Shown here: positions 43,094 through 53,600 of the stretch, in pieces | Numbering within the stretch: the first letter of the stretch is position 1 | Layout: each line of letters starts with the position of its first letter | From: Ramlibacter monticola | GTDB taxonomy: Bacteria; Pseudomonadota; Gammaproteobacteria; Burkholderiales; Burkholderiaceae_C | Length of the DNA: 64,000 nt | Direction: 5' to 3' | Assembly: GCF_016722785.1 (NCBI RefSeq) | Contig: NZ_JAEQNE010000005.1 | Span: 186,001-250,000 of the forward strand | The notes under the pieces: model-generated | Told to the model about the DNA's origin: nothing | Database searches by the model: none | The model's input: the letters and a program-made list of their open reading frames with translations, nothing else | Position numbers and translations under genes: made by a program

Positions 43094-44728
43094 TCAGGGG
43101 TGCGCGAGCTCCAGCGCCGTCACCGGCGCGGCCCGCAAGGTGCGACTGAGCAGGACCACCGGGACCAGCCCGACCAATACCAGCGCCAGCGAAGGCAGCG
43201 CCGCTTCGCCCAGGCGCTCGTCGCGCGCGAGCTGGTAGGCGACCACGGCCAGCGTGTCGCTGTTGAAGGGCCGCAGTACCAGCGTGGCGGGCAACTCCTT
43301 CATCACGTCGACGAAGACCAGCAGCGCGGCGGCGGCCGTGGACCGCTTCAGCAGCGGCCAGTGCACGCGCGCCAGCAGCGCCGGGCCGCTCGTGCCGAGC
43401 ATGCGGGCCGAGTCGTCGAGGCTGCCGGGGATGCGCGCGTAGCCGCTCTGCACCGACTGCAGCGCGACCGACACGAAACGCACGAGATAGGCCCACACGA
43501 TGCCGAGGACCGTCGCCGTCATCCAGTAGCCCACGCCGCTCTGCGGCCACGCCTGCTGCAGCCAGCCGACCGGCAGCAGCAGGCCGACCACGAGCACCGC
43601 GCCGGGCACGGCGTAGCCGAGCGCCGCGATCTGCACGACGCCGCGCGTGATGCCGCGCGGCGAGCGGCGCAGGCGATAAGCCAGCAGCACCGCCGTGGCG
43701 ACCGCCAGCGCCGCGCTGAGGGCGCCGAGGCGCAGGCTGTTGAGGGACCACTGCAGGAAGCGGTCCCAGGGCAGGACGGTCCAGTCCGCCGCGAGCGGGC
43801 GCAGCATGAAGACCACCGGCAGCACGAAGCCGAACAGGATGGGCGCGGCACAGAGTGCCCAGGCCGCCAGGCGCCTGCCGCCGCGCAGCAGCACCGGCTG
43901 CGCTTCGGCGCCGCCGCGCGCGCGACCCGCGGTGAAGCGCAGCCGCTTCTGTGCCCGCGTCTCCAATGCCAGCAGCACCGCGACCACCAGCAGCAGCACC
44001 GTGGCGAGTTGGGCGGCCGCGATGCGGTTGTCCATGGCCAGCCAGGCCTTGTAGATCCCGGCGCTGAAGGTCTGGATGCCGAAGTAGCTCGCCACGCCGA
44101 AGTCGGCCAGCGTCTCCATCAGCGCCAGCGCGACCCCGGCCATGATCGCCGGACGCGCCAGCGGCAGGGCCACCGTGCGGATGCGGCGCGCCAGCGGGGC
44201 GCCCAGCAGCCGGGCCGCTTCCATGAGCTGGGCCGCGCGCTCCGCCAGCGCGGTGCGCACCAGCAGGTAGACGTAGGGGTAGAGCGAGAACACGAACACG
44301 CAGATCGCGCCGGGCAGGTTGCGGACCTCCGGGAACACGCGGCCTTCCAGCCCGAATTGCGAGCGCATCCAGGTCTGCAACGGCCCGCTGAACTGCAGGA
44401 AGTCCGTGTACGCGTAGGCGACCACGTAGGCCGGCATGGCCAGCGGCAGCAGCAGCGCCCACTCGAAGGCGCGCCGGCCGGGGAAGTCGAACAGGGTGAC
44501 GGCCGCCGCGGTGGCCGTGCCGACGGCGGCCGCGCCGATGCCGACGGCCAGGCAGAGCACGAGGCTGGTCAGCGCATAGTCGGGCAGCACCGTGGCGCCC
44601 ATCTCGCGCAGGATCTGCCCGCTGGCGGCGTTCCACGACAGCCAGGAAGCGAACACGGCCAGCACCGGCAGGACCAGCAGGCCGGCGACCAACAAGAGGG
44701 GCAGGTCGGCCAGCCGACGCAGGTTCAT
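43094..44728 (-). CDS. Iron(III)-type ABC transporter permease (FbpB/SfuB-like)
   Basis: Inner-membrane permease of 544 residues with two homologous halves, each with about six TM segments and the EAA loop (LMEAARLLGAPLARRIRTVALP; LDDSARMLGTSGPALLARVHWP). This duplicated form is typical of FbpB/SfuB ferric-iron permeases. Start at MNLRRLADL (ATG 44728). Divergent from its ATPase with a Fur-like sequence between them. No FbpA periplasmic binding-protein gene is in the window. Confidence 0.92.
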   Translation of the reverse strand: MNLRRLADLPLLLVAGLLVLPVLAVFASWLSWNAASGQILREMGATVLPDYALTSLVLCLAVGIGAAAVGTATAAAVTLFDFPGRRAFEWALLLPLAMPAYVVAYAYTDFLQFSGPLQTWMRSQFGLEGRVFPEVRNLPGAICVFVFSLYPYVYLLVRTALAERAAQLMEAARLLGAPLARRIRTVALPLARPAIMAGVALALMETLADFGVASYFGIQTFSAGIYKAWLAMDNRIAAAQLATVLLLVVAVLLALETRAQKRLRFTAGRARGGAEAQPVLLRGGRRLAAWALCAAPILFGFVLPVVFMLRPLAADWTVLPWDRFLQWSLNSLRLGALSAALAVATAVLLAYRLRRSPRGITRGVVQIAALGYAVPGAVLVVGLLLPVGWLQQAWPQSGVGYWMTATVLGIVWAYLVRFVSVALQSVQSGYARIPGSLDDSARMLGTSGPALLARVHWPLLKRSTAAAALLVFVDVMKELPATLVLRPFNSDTLAVVAYQLARDERLGEAALPSLALVLVGLVPVVLLSRTLRAAPVTALELAHP

Positions 44729-44779
44729 GGTTCGGCAGCTTACGCCGACGGGACGTGAGGGCGCTTGTGGTGAATCAAC

Positions 44780-44800
44780 TGAATGAGAATTGTATGCACT
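44780..44800. promoter_or_regulatory. Possible Fur box between the iron permease and ATPase genes
   Basis: TGAATGAGAATTGTATGCAC, an AT-rich island containing the AATGAGAAT half typical of Fur boxes. The second half is degenerate, so this is only suggestive. Confidence 0.4.
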
Positions 44801-44813
44801 TAGAATTTTGCTC

Positions 44814-45920
44814 ATGCACATCGAACTGCGCCTGCTGAGCGTCCGCTATCCAGGCCGGCCGCGTCCCGCCGTCGACGGCGCGTCGCTGGGCCTGCACGCC
44901 GGCGAGATCGGCGTGCTGATCGGGCCCTCCGGCTGCGGCAAGACCACCCTGCTGCGCGCCGTCGCCGGGCTGGAGCCGGCCAGCGGCGGACAGATCCTGA
45001 TCTCGGGCCAGCCGGTCGCGGCCGCCGGGGTGAACGTGCCGCCGGAGCGGCGCCAGGTCGGCATGGTGTTCCAGGATTACGCGCTCTTTCCGCACCTCGA
45101 CGTGCAGCGCAACATCGCCTTCGGGCTGGACCGGCGCATGGGGCGCGCCGAGCGCAAGGCACGTGTCGCAGAAGTGCTGGGCCTCGTCGGCCTCGAAGGC
45201 ACCGAGGCGTGCATGCCGCACGAACTCTCGGGCGGGCAGCAGCAGCGCGTGGCGCTGGCCCGGGCCCTGGCCCCGCGGCCGCAGCTGCTGTTGCTGGACG
45301 AGCCCTTCTCGAATCTCGACGTGGACCTGCGCGAGCGGCTCGCGCACGAGGTCCGCGGCATCCTCAAGGCGGCCGGCGCGACGGCGCTGTTCGTCACGCA
45401 CGACCAGCTGGAGGCCTTCGCCATCGGCGACGTGATCGGCGTCATGCACGAAGGCCGGCTGCACCAGTGGGACGACGCGTACACGCTGTACCACCGTCCG
45501 GCCACGCGCTTCGTCGCCGACTTCATCGGCCACGGCGTGTTCGCGCCGGCCACGCTCAAGCGGGTGGGCGACCAGGTCGTGGTGCACACGGCGCTGGGGC
45601 CGCTGTGCGACGGCGCCGAATGCGTGCTGCCTTCGGCCTTCGGCTATGGGCAGTGCGAGGTGCTGCTGCGCGCCGACGACATCATCCACGACGACGACGC
45701 GCCGGTGAAGGCGGAGATCATGCGCAAGGCCTTCCGCGGCTCCGAATTCCTCTACACGCTGCGACTGGCCTCGGGCGACACGCTGCTGGCGCACGTGCCG
45801 AGCCACCACGACCACCGCATCGGGGAGTGGATCGGCATCCGCGCGCAGGTGGACCACGTGGTCACCTTCCAGCGCGAAGCCGCCGCGGCGGCGCCGCCGA
45901 TCGCGTCGTTCCCGGCGTAG
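44814..45920 (+). CDS. Iron(III)-type ABC transporter ATP-binding protein (FbpC-like)
   Basis: 368 residues from the ATG at 44814. Walker A GPSGCGKT, Q-loop VFQDYALFPHL, signature LSGGQQQRVALARALA, Walker B LLLLDEPFSNLD, H-loop LFVTHDQLEAF, then a C-terminal TOBE-type regulatory domain (VLLRADDIIHDDDAPVKAEI). This is the ATPase partner of the divergent FbpB-like permease. Confidence 0.92.
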   Translation: MHIELRLLSVRYPGRPRPAVDGASLGLHAGEIGVLIGPSGCGKTTLLRAVAGLEPASGGQILISGQPVAAAGVNVPPERRQVGMVFQDYALFPHLDVQRNIAFGLDRRMGRAERKARVAEVLGLVGLEGTEACMPHELSGGQQQRVALARALAPRPQLLLLDEPFSNLDVDLRERLAHEVRGILKAAGATALFVTHDQLEAFAIGDVIGVMHEGRLHQWDDAYTLYHRPATRFVADFIGHGVFAPATLKRVGDQVVVHTALGPLCDGAECVLPSAFGYGQCEVLLRADDIIHDDDAPVKAEIMRKAFRGSEFLYTLRLASGDTLLAHVPSHHDHRIGEWIGIRAQVDHVVTFQREAAAAAPPIASFPA

Positions 45921-45923
45921 CCG

Positions 45924-46673
45924 TCATTCCCCCGGAGTGGCATCGCGCAGCGCATCGACCGCCGCGTGCAGGTCCTTCGCCCACTGCCGCCGATCCCGCC
46001 CCGCCGCGCCCTGCGGCTCCCCGAAGCGCAGCCGCGCCGCGAACGGCGGCCCTGCCAGCGTGCGCCACAGCGAGCCCACCAGGGTGTCGTCGCCGAGATA
46101 GAGCGGACCCTTCGCGTCTTCGCCGGTGCGCTCGTCCACGAAGCGCAGCCCCACCGGCTGCACCGGCGCCTGCGCCGAGATCGCCGCCTGGATCAGGTTG
46201 GCGTGGAAGGGCAGCAGCTTCTTCCCGTCGCCGGTCGTGCCCTCGGGAAACACCGCGACGATCTCCCCCGCCGCGAGGCTCTCCGCCATGTGGTGCACCA
46301 CCCGCATCGCATCGCGCCGCTTCTCGCGTTCGATGTAGAGCGTGCCGCCGCCCGTGGCCAGCGTACCGACCAGGGGCCAGTGCTTCACGTCCGCCTTCGA
46401 GACGAAGCGGCAGTGCCGCGCCGCGTGCATCACCAGGATGTCCAGCCACGAGAGATGGTTCGCCACCAGCAGCATCGGCCCGCGCAGCGGCGGACTGCCC
46501 TCCACGCGCAGGCCGATCCCCAGGATGCGCAGCATGCCGAGCGACCAGGCCTGCACGGTCGCGTCGCGCCGCTGCTGGGGCCAGCGCGGGAATCGCAAGA
46601 CGATGATGAACCAGCCGCGCAGCGCGTGCAGCAGCACGCGCCAGAGCCGCCAGAGGGCACGCAGCGGACTCAA
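45924..46673 (-). CDS. 1-acyl-sn-glycerol-3-phosphate acyltransferase family (PlsC-like)
   Basis: Membrane-associated acyltransferase of phospholipid synthesis, about 249 residues. It has the NHLSWLD (HX4D) catalytic motif, GTLYIER and the FPEGTTG phosphate-binding motif, after an N-terminal hydrophobic helix (LHALRGWFIIVLRF). The start is uncertain: a TTG at 46673 overlaps the pyrX stop (TTGA), and a GTG at 46637 is an alternative. PlsC following the pyr cluster is common in Comamonadaceae. Substrate chain not known. Confidence 0.87.
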   Translation of the reverse strand: MSPLRALWRLWRVLLHALRGWFIIVLRFPRWPQQRRDATVQAWSLGMLRILGIGLRVEGSPPLRGPMLLVANHLSWLDILVMHAARHCRFVSKADVKHWPLVGTLATGGGTLYIEREKRRDAMRVVHHMAESLAAGEIVAVFPEGTTGDGKKLLPFHANLIQAAISAQAPVQPVGLRFVDERTGEDAKGPLYLGDDTLVGSLWRTLAGPPFAARLRFGEPQGAAGRDRRQWAKDLHAAVDALRDATPGE

Positions 46674-47971
46674 GCCGGCCGGTTTTCGTACGCGAGCTGG
46701 CCGCCGACGATCGTGCAGCGCACCGAAGCCGGCAGCTCGTGCCCGGCGAACGGCGTGTTGCGCCCCTGGCTGCGCAGCGCGGCCGGCTCGACGCTCCACG
46801 GCGCCTGTGGATCGAAGATGCAGAGGTCGGCCACGGCGCCATCGAGCAGCTGGCCGGTGCTGGCCTGCAGCGTGCCCAGCGAGGCGCCGAGCACGCGCGC
46901 AGGCGCGCTGGTCAGCACGGCGAGCGCGCGCACGAGGTCCACGCCGTCCTGCTGGCTCCACTTCAGCGCCAGCCCCAGCAGCAGTTCCAGCCCGGTCGCC
47001 CCCGGCTCCGCCTCCGCGAAGGGCAGCGTCTTCGCGTCCTCGTCGACGGGCGTGTGGTCCGAGACCAGCGCGTCGATCGTGCCGTCGACCAGCGCCGCGC
47101 GCAGCGCTTCGCGGTCGCGCTGCTGCCGCAGCGGCGGGTTAAGGCGCATGCGCGAATCGAAGTAGCCGATGTCGACGTCGGTCAGGTGCAGCGAGTTGAT
47201 GCTGACGTCGCAGGTGACTTTCAGCCCTTCCTGCCTGGCCGCGCGCACCAGGGCGACGCCGGCGGCGCTGCTGATGCGGCACAGGTGCACGCGCGCGCCG
47301 GTCAGGCGCATCAGCTCGAAGATCACGTGCAGCGCGATCGTCTCGGCCGCGACCGGCACGCCCGGCAGGCCCAGGCGGGTGGCGAGCGGGCCGCTGGCCG
47401 CCACGCCCTTGCCCAGGTGGTACTCCTGCGGCCGCAGCCACACGGCGTAGTCGTAGGTGGCGGCGTACTGCATCGCGCGCTGCAGCACCTGCGTGTTCTG
47501 CAGCGGCACCTCGGCCTGGCTGAAGCCGACGCAGCCGGATTCGGTCAGCTCCGCCATCTCGGTCAGCACCTCGCCGGCGAGCCCGCGCGTGAGCGCGCCG
47601 AGCGGGAACACGCGCGCCTGGTGCAGCTTCTCGGCGCGGAACTTGAGCATGTCGACCAGGCCCGGCTCGTCGAGCACCGGGTCCGTGTCGGGCGGGCAGA
47701 CGACGCTGGTGACGCCGCCGGCCACCGCCGCGGCCATCTCGCTTTCCAGCATGCCCTCGTGTTCGTGGCCCGGCTCGCGCAGCCGCACCGCCAGGTCCAC
47801 CAGGCCCGGCGCCACGATGCAGCCCTTCGCATCGATCACGCGGTTGGGACTGAACCCCTCGGGGACGTGGCGCACGCCCAGCACGCGGCCCGCGGCCACC
47901 GCGACGTCGCAGGTCTCGTCGAAATTGCGCGCCGGGTCGATCACGCGGCCGCCCTTGATCAGGATCTTCAT
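46670..47971 (-). CDS. pyrX: Inactive dihydroorotase homolog (PyrX / PyrC')
   Basis: 433 residues of the class I dihydroorotase fold, but the catalytic metal site is gone. The DxHxHLRxPG motif reads [10 protein letters not shown], so both histidines are missing, and the later metal histidine in HxxHxS is replaced (HLCRISS). The DH near the C-terminus is retained (SDHTPV). In Pseudomonas a similar non-catalytic PyrC' is needed to assemble aspartate transcarbamoylase. Its ATG overlaps the pyrB stop by four bases, so the same structural role is likely here; the true dihydroorotase must be elsewhere. Confidence 0.88.
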   Translation of the reverse strand: MKILIKGGRVIDPARNFDETCDVAVAAGRVLGVRHVPEGFSPNRVIDAKGCIVAPGLVDLAVRLREPGHEHEGMLESEMAAAVAGGVTSVVCPPDTDPVLDEPGLVDMLKFRAEKLHQARVFPLGALTRGLAGEVLTEMAELTESGCVGFSQAEVPLQNTQVLQRAMQYAATYDYAVWLRPQEYHLGKGVAASGPLATRLGLPGVPVAAETIALHVIFELMRLTGARVHLCRISSAAGVALVRAARQEGLKVTCDVSINSLHLTDVDIGYFDSRMRLNPPLRQQRDREALRAALVDGTIDALVSDHTPVDEDAKTLPFAEAEPGATGLELLLGLALKWSQQDGVDLVRALAVLTSAPARVLGASLGTLQASTGQLLDGAVADLCIFDPQAPWSVEPAALRSQGRNTPFAGHELPASVRCTIVGGQLAYENRPA

Positions 47972-48939
47972 GCCGCCTCCCGGACGTTGCCCGCGACGAT
48001 GCCCATCACCGCCATCCGCACCGCGATGCCGAAGGTCACCTGCGGCAGGATCACGCTCTGCTTGCCGTCGACCACCGCCGAATCGATCTCGACGCCGCGG
48101 TTGATCGGCCCCGGGTGCATCACGATCGCGTCCGGCCTGGCGAGCGTCAGCCGCTCCGGCGTGAGGCCGTAGCGCTTGAAGAACTCCTGCGAGGACGGCA
48201 GCAGCGCGCCGCTCATGCGCTCGTTCTGCAGCCGCAGCATGATGATCACGTCGCAGCCCTTGATGCCCTCTTCCAGCGAGTGGAAGACGCGCACGCCCAT
48301 CTGCGCCATGTCGCCGGGCACCAGGGTCTTGGGGCCGACCACGCGCACCTCGGCGCAGCCGAGCGTGGTGAGCGCGTGGATGTCCGAGCGGGCCACGCGC
48401 GAATGCAGCACGTCGCCCACGATCGCCACCGTGAGGTTGCTGAAGTCCTTCTTGTAGTGGCGGATCGTGTACATGTCGAGCAGCCCCTGCGTGGGGTGCG
48501 AGTGGCGGCCGTCGCCGGCGTTCACCACGTGCACGTGCGGAGCGACGTGCTGCGCGATCAGGTAGGGCGCACCCGACTCGCTGTGGCGCACGACGAAGAT
48601 GTCGGCCGCCATCGCGGACAGGTTGGCGATCGTGTCCAGCAGCGACTCGCCCTTGCTCGCCGAGGAGCGCGCGATGTCCAGGTTGATCACGTCGGCCGAC
48701 AGGCGCGTCGCCGCGATCTCGAAGGTCGTGCGGGTGCGGGTGCTGTTCTCGAAGAACAGGTTGAACACGCTCTTGCCCCGCAGCAGGGGCACTTTCTTCA
48801 CTTCGCGGTCGCTGATGCTGACGAAGTTGGAGGCCGTGTCCAGGATGTGCGTCAGGATGTCCTTCGGCAATCCCTCGATGGAGAGCAGGTGGATCAGCTC
48901 TCCGTTCTTGTTCAGTTGCGGGTTTCTTTTGTAGAGCAT
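47968..48939 (-). CDS. pyrB: Aspartate carbamoyltransferase catalytic subunit
   Basis: Committed step of pyrimidine synthesis: carbamoyl phosphate plus aspartate gives N-carbamoyl-L-aspartate. 323 residues from [11 protein letters not shown]. Carbamoyl-phosphate motif [24 protein letters not shown], and the aspartate-binding loop MLRLQNERM with HPGPINRG near the C-terminus. In the order pyrR-pyrB-pyrX, as in pseudomonads. Expected to form a dodecamer with PyrX. Confidence 0.96.
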   Translation of the reverse strand: MLYKRNPQLNKNGELIHLLSIEGLPKDILTHILDTASNFVSISDREVKKVPLLRGKSVFNLFFENSTRTRTTFEIAATRLSADVINLDIARSSASKGESLLDTIANLSAMAADIFVVRHSESGAPYLIAQHVAPHVHVVNAGDGRHSHPTQGLLDMYTIRHYKKDFSNLTVAIVGDVLHSRVARSDIHALTTLGCAEVRVVGPKTLVPGDMAQMGVRVFHSLEEGIKGCDVIIMLRLQNERMSGALLPSSQEFFKRYGLTPERLTLARPDAIVMHPGPINRGVEIDSAVVDGKQSVILPQVTFGIAVRMAVMGIVAGNVREAA

Positions 48940-48949
48940 GTCTTGGGGC

Positions 48950-49471
48950 TCAGCTGGCGCTCTGGACCTGGAACGTGAAGAGGCCGCCGGCATCGCGCGC
49001 GAGCGCCAGCGACTGGGCGGCCGGCAGGCTCACGCGCGCGGCGGCATAGTCGGCCTGCACCGGCAGCTCGCGGCCGCCGCGGTCCACCAGCACCGCCAGG
49101 GTGACGTGGGAGGGCCGGCCGTAGTCGAACAGTTCGTTGAGGACGGCGCGGATGGTGCGGCCGGTATACAGCACGTCGTCGAGCAGCACGATGTGGGCGC
49201 CGTTGACGTCGAAGTCCAGCTTCGTCTGCGCGGTGGGCGACAGGCCGCGGCTGGCGTAGTCGTCGCGGTGCATGGCGGAGGAGATCACGCCCGCGTCGCC
49301 GGGGCGGCCCAGGTCCTTCTGCAGGCGCTCGGCCATCCAGGCGCCGCCGGAGGTGATGCCGACCAGCTGCGAATGGGGCTGCAGCAGGCGCTGCACACCG
49401 TGCAGCAGTTCGCGGTAGAGGGCCTCGGCGTCGAGGAACAGCACGCCGGAGGCGGCGGAGGCGGGGTTCAA
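48950..49471 (-). CDS. pyrR: PyrR: pyrimidine operon regulator / uracil phosphoribosyltransferase
   Basis: 173 residues, TTG start at 49471 that overlaps the upstream stop (TTGA) and has GAGGAG six bases before it. PRPP-binding loop [17 protein letters not shown], and [13 protein letters not shown] plus DDYASRGL typical of PyrR. In Gram-positives PyrR controls pyr attenuation; in betaproteobacteria its regulatory role is less clear and it may simply salvage uracil. Confidence 0.92.
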   Translation of the reverse strand: MNPASAASGVLFLDAEALYRELLHGVQRLLQPHSQLVGITSGGAWMAERLQKDLGRPGDAGVISSAMHRDDYASRGLSPTAQTKLDFDVNGAHIVLLDDVLYTGRTIRAVLNELFDYGRPSHVTLAVLVDRGGRELPVQADYAAARVSLPAAQSLALARDAGGLFTFQVQSAS

Positions 49472-49890
49472 GGCAGGCTCCTCAGGAATTGTTCCAGGAT
49501 GACGCAGGCCGCGCCCGCGTCGGCGTCGCGCGCGCCCAAGGCGTGGGCCTCGGTCGTGCTGTAGCGTTCGTCCACTTCGTACACCGGCTTGCCGCAGCGC
49601 GCCCGCAGCTGCCGCGCGAACTTGCGCGCCCGGGCGGTATTTTCGTGGCTCGCCCCGTCGGGGTGGAACGGCACGCCGACGACAAGGGCATCGGGCTGCC
49701 ATTCGCGCACGCGCGCCTCGGCGGCGGCGAGGCGCGCGTCGCTGCCCTCGGCGCGGATCGTCGGCTGGCCGGTGGCCGTGCGCAGCAGGCGGTTGCCCAC
49801 CGCGACCCCGGTGCGCTTGAGGCCGAAATCGAAAGCGAGAAAGCTCTGGAAGTGCGCGGGGACGGCGGGCGCGGGCGTGCTCTCAGGCAT
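49468..49890 (-). CDS. ruvX: Putative pre-16S rRNA nuclease / RuvX-YqgF
   Basis: 140 residues, RNase H fold. FLAFDFGLKRTGVAVG carries the first catalytic Asp, PDALVVGVPFHPDG and VDERYSTTEAHA the others. YqgF is essential for maturation of the 16S rRNA 5' end in E. coli. It overlaps yqgE by eight bases. Confidence 0.94.
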   Translation of the reverse strand: MPESTPAPAVPAHFQSFLAFDFGLKRTGVAVGNRLLRTATGQPTIRAEGSDARLAAAEARVREWQPDALVVGVPFHPDGASHENTARARKFARQLRARCGKPVYEVDERYSTTEAHALGARDADAGAACVILEQFLRSLP

Positions 49891-50479
49891 GCCCCGCGCC
49901 CGGGGACAGCATCCACGACTGCAGGCCCAGCAGCGCCAGGGCCTTGTCGTAGCGCTCTTCGATGGGAGTGTCGAAGATCACGCGGGGATCGGCGCCGACC
50001 GTGAGCCAGCTGTTCTCGGCCAGTTCGGATTCCAGCTGGCCTTCGCCCCAGGCGGAGTAGCCCAGCGTAACCAGCAGTTTGCGCGGACCGGCGCCGGTGG
50101 AGATCGCCTCGAGCACGTCCTTGGACGTCGTCATCTCGAGGCCGCCGGGGATGGTCATCGTCGAGGCATAGACCGACTCGTTCGCATCCGCGCCTTCGGC
50201 GTGGACGGCCTCGTGCAGCACGAAGCCGCGCTCGGTCTGCACCGGGCCGCCCTGCAGCACGGGGGTGCTGGCGAGGTCCTGGCGGCCCAGCGGCAGGTCG
50301 ACCTTGTCGAACAGGTTCTTGAGGTTGATGTCGGTGGGCTTGTTGATCACGAGTCCGAGGGCGCCCTTGGAGCTGTGCTCGCACAGGTACACCACCGAAC
50401 GCGCGAACGACGCGTCCTGCAGCCCGGGCATGGCGATCAGGAAGTGGTGCGTCAGATTCATCGGAGCGTCGTGGCTCAT
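49883..50479 (-). CDS. YqgE/AlgH family protein (DUF179)
   Basis: 198 residues from MSHDAPMNLTHHFLIAMPGL; an internal ATG six codons later (MNLTHHF) is an alternative. Family motifs SVVYLCEHSSKGALGLVINKP, VLQGGPVQTERGFVLH and the C-terminal GYSAWGEGQLESELAENSWL are all present. Function unknown; nearly always next to yqgF. The upstream gap holds a REP-like palindrome. Confidence 0.95.
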   Translation of the reverse strand: MSHDAPMNLTHHFLIAMPGLQDASFARSVVYLCEHSSKGALGLVINKPTDINLKNLFDKVDLPLGRQDLASTPVLQGGPVQTERGFVLHEAVHAEGADANESVYASTMTIPGGLEMTTSKDVLEAISTGAGPRKLLVTLGYSAWGEGQLESELAENSWLTVGADPRVIFDTPIEERYDKALALLGLQSWMLSPGAGHA

Positions 50480-50522
50480 GGCGGGTATTTTACGGGCGAT
50501 GCCTATCGGCCCCTTGAACGTC

Positions 50523-50542
50523 ATGCCCGCGGAGGCGGGCAT
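50523..50542. repeat. REP-like palindrome upstream of yqgE
   Basis: ATGCCCGC-GGAG-GCGGGCAT inside the wider context AACGTCATGCCCGCGG, similar to the widespread GTCATTCCCGCG-type repeats. Confidence 0.55.
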
Positions 50543-50560
50543 CCGGGGCCTCCCCAAAAG

Positions 50561-50585
50561 AAAAAGCGGCCGGCGGCCGCTTTTT
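50561..50585 (-). terminator. Rho-independent terminator of the pil/chp operon
   Basis: AAAAAGCGGCC-GGC-GGCCGCTTTTT, a perfect 11-bp stem ending in T5, 17 bp after the ChpA stop codon. It can act on both strands. Confidence 0.85.
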
Positions 50586-50601
50586 CGAGGGGTGAAGGCC
50601 C

Positions 50602-53600
50602 TTACGCCGCCGCCGTCGCCTGCGAATACTCCTTGACCAGCCGCAGCAGTTCGTCCTCCGAGTACGGCTTGCCGAGGTAGTGGTTCACGCCCAGCTCCTT
50701 GGCGTGCTCGCGGTGCTTCTCGGCGATGCGCGAGGTGATCATCACGATCGGCAGCTGCCTCAGCCGCTCGTCGGCGCGGATGTTGCGCGCGAGGTCGAAG
50801 CCGTCCATGCGCGGCATCTCGATGTCCGAGAGCACGACCGAGGGCAGTTCCTCCGCCAGGCGTTCCAGGGCCTGCAGGCCGTCGGCCGCCAACGCGACCC
50901 GGTAGCCTTCGCGCACCAGCAGGCGCTGGGTCACGCGGCGCACCGTGATCGAGTCGTCCACCACCAGCACCAGCGGCACCGCCGGCGCGGCGGGAGCGGC
51001 CGGCTTGGCCGGCTGGCCGCCAGCGGCGACCGCCGCGGCGTGCGGCACGCCCATCTGGCGGGCCAGCTCGCCATACACCTGCACCAGCGCCACCGGGTTG
51101 TAGATGAGCACCACGGCGCCCGAGGCCAGCACGGTCATACCGGCCAGGCCGGGCAGCCGGGACAGCTGCGGCCCGAGGTTCTTCACCACCACTTCCTGGT
51201 TGCCCAGCACTTCGTCGACGTGCACCGCGACGCGCTGCGCCGCCGAGCGGAAGATCACCACCGGCAGCGTCTTGCCCTGCGGCTCGCTGCTGCGCGCCGA
51301 GGACTGCAGCAGCGCGCCCGACCAGAAGAAGGGGAGCTGCTCGCCGCCGAACTCGAAGCCGCCGCCGTCGTAGGCCTTCTGCACCTCTTCCTGCGTGGCG
51401 CGGCGCACGATCTCCACCAGGTGGGCCGGCACGCCGATCGACAGCTTGCCGGAGCGCACCATCACCACCTGCGTCACGGCGGTGGTCAGGGGCAGCACCA
51501 GCTTGAAGCGGCTGCCGCGGCCCGCTTCGGTGGTCGTTTCGATGCGGCCACCGAGCGCGTTCACTTCGTTGCGCACCACGTCCATGCCGACGCCGCGGCC
51601 GGACAGCTCCGTGACCTGCGTGGCGGTCGAGAACCCGGGCAGGAAGATCAGGTTGGCGGCTTCCTGTTCGCCGATCTGCTGGTCGGCGCCGATCAGGCCC
51701 TGTTGCAGCGCCTTCTCGCGGATCCGCGCCAGGTCCAGGCCGGCGCCGTCGTCGTGGAATTCCACCGAGACGTCATTGCCCTCCTGCCGCACGTGCACCA
51801 CGATCTGGCCGGTCGCGTCCTTGCCGGCGCCGGCGCGCTGCTCCGGCGCTTCGATGCCGTGCGCCACGCAGTTGCGCAGCAGGTGCTCGAAGGCGGGCGT
51901 CATGCGGTCCAGCACGCCGCGGTCCATCTCGATCGAGGCGCCGACGATGTCCAGCTTCACCTGCTTGGCGGATTCCTTGGCGGCCAGCCGCACCACGCGG
52001 TAGAGGCGCTCGGAGATGCCGTCGAATTCCACCATGCGCGTGCGCAGCAGGTCGCGCTGCAGCTCGCGCGTCTGGCGGGCCTGCGCGATCAGGTCGTCTT
52101 CGGTCGCTTCCACCACGCGCTGGATGTTCCGCTGCACGGTGGCCACGTCGTTCACCGATTCGGCCATCAGGCGCGTCAGTTCCTGCACGCGGGTGAAGCG
52201 GTCGAATTCCAGCGGGTCGAAGCCGCTCGCGGTGTCCTTGGCCTGCGCCATGCGCGACTGCATCTGCGACTCGGCCTGCACCTCGATCTCGCGCAGCTGC
52301 GCGCGCAGGCGGTCGAGGTTGCCCGTGAGGTCGGCCAGCGAGCCGCGCAGCTGGCGCAGCTCGGATTCGAGGCGCGAGCGGGTGATCATCACCTCGCCGG
52401 CCTGGCTGACGAGGCGGTCCAGCAGTTGCGAGCGCACCCGCACCGCCTGGTTGGCGGCCTGGCGCGAGGACGTCAGGCTGGTCTGCACCGGCGGCGCGAT
52501 GGGCGCCCGCACCAGCGGCGCGGCGGCTTGCGCGGCCACGGGCGGGGCCTCGGGCTGCTCCACCGGCGTGATCTGCGCGGGGGCGTCAACCGGTGCGTCA
52601 GGCTGCACCGGGGCCGGCGCGAGCGCCTGCACGACCGGCGCGGGCTCCTCGGCCTGCGGCTCCGGCGGCGCGAAACCGCCGGTGGCGCGCAGCGTGTCGA
52701 AGCGCGCCTGCATCGTGTCGAAGCGCTGGAGCAGCGCCTCGATGTCCACCGCGGCGATGTTCTCGTGGCCGAGGAATTCGACCTCGGACTCCAGGCGGTG
52801 GGCCAGCTCGCCGAGCTGCAGGGCGCCCGCCAGGCGCGCACTGCCCTTGAGCGTGTGCAGCGCGCGCAGCACCTGGTCGCGCGGCTCGCGCTGGCCGGGA
52901 TGGGCCGACCAGGCACGCAGTCCGCTCGCCAGCTTGGGCATCAGCTCCGCGCCCTCTTCCTCGAAGATCGGGAACAGGTCGGGATCGATCGCGTCGACGA
53001 CGTCGAGTTCTTCCTCGCCTTCCACCTTCACCAGCGGCGCGCGGGCGGTGCTGACAAGGGCCGCGAGGGGCTGGATCGGCGCGTGCAGGGGCACCACCAC
53101 AGGCGCCTGCACGAAGGCCGGCACCGGCTCGACCGCCTGCGGCGCGGGCGTGGAGTCGACGAAGTCGAAGTCGTCGTCCTCGTCGAAGCGGCTGCTGACG
53201 TCGAAGCGCGGTTCGCCTTCGAATTCCTTCAGTTCGTGCAGCGCGTGCAGCAGGCGCGGATCCGGTTCCTTCAGGAAGCCGGCGGCGAACTGGTGCAGCA
53301 GGCGCCGGACTTCCTCGGCCGCCAGGGTGAAGCTTTGCGCATGCTGCGGCGTGCCGTCGGCCAGCGACTGCGTGTGCTGCAGCGCGCCTTCGAGCGCGCG
53401 GGCGATGTCGGACAGCGCCTGGAAGCCCACGGTGGCGGAGCTGCCTGCCAGGGAGTGGGCCCAGCCGACGGTGGAGTCGGGCACGCGCTCGGACATCTGC
53501 AGCGTCCATTCGCTGACTTCGGTGACCAGGCGGCGCGACCACTCGTCCGCCTCGTTGAGGTAGACGTTGTACAGCGGAATGCCGATGCGCAGGTCGCCGA

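Noticed and set aside
46670..47971. Functional dihydroorotase (pyrC)
   Set aside because: The metal-binding HxH and a further metal histidine are replaced, so catalysis is not supported.
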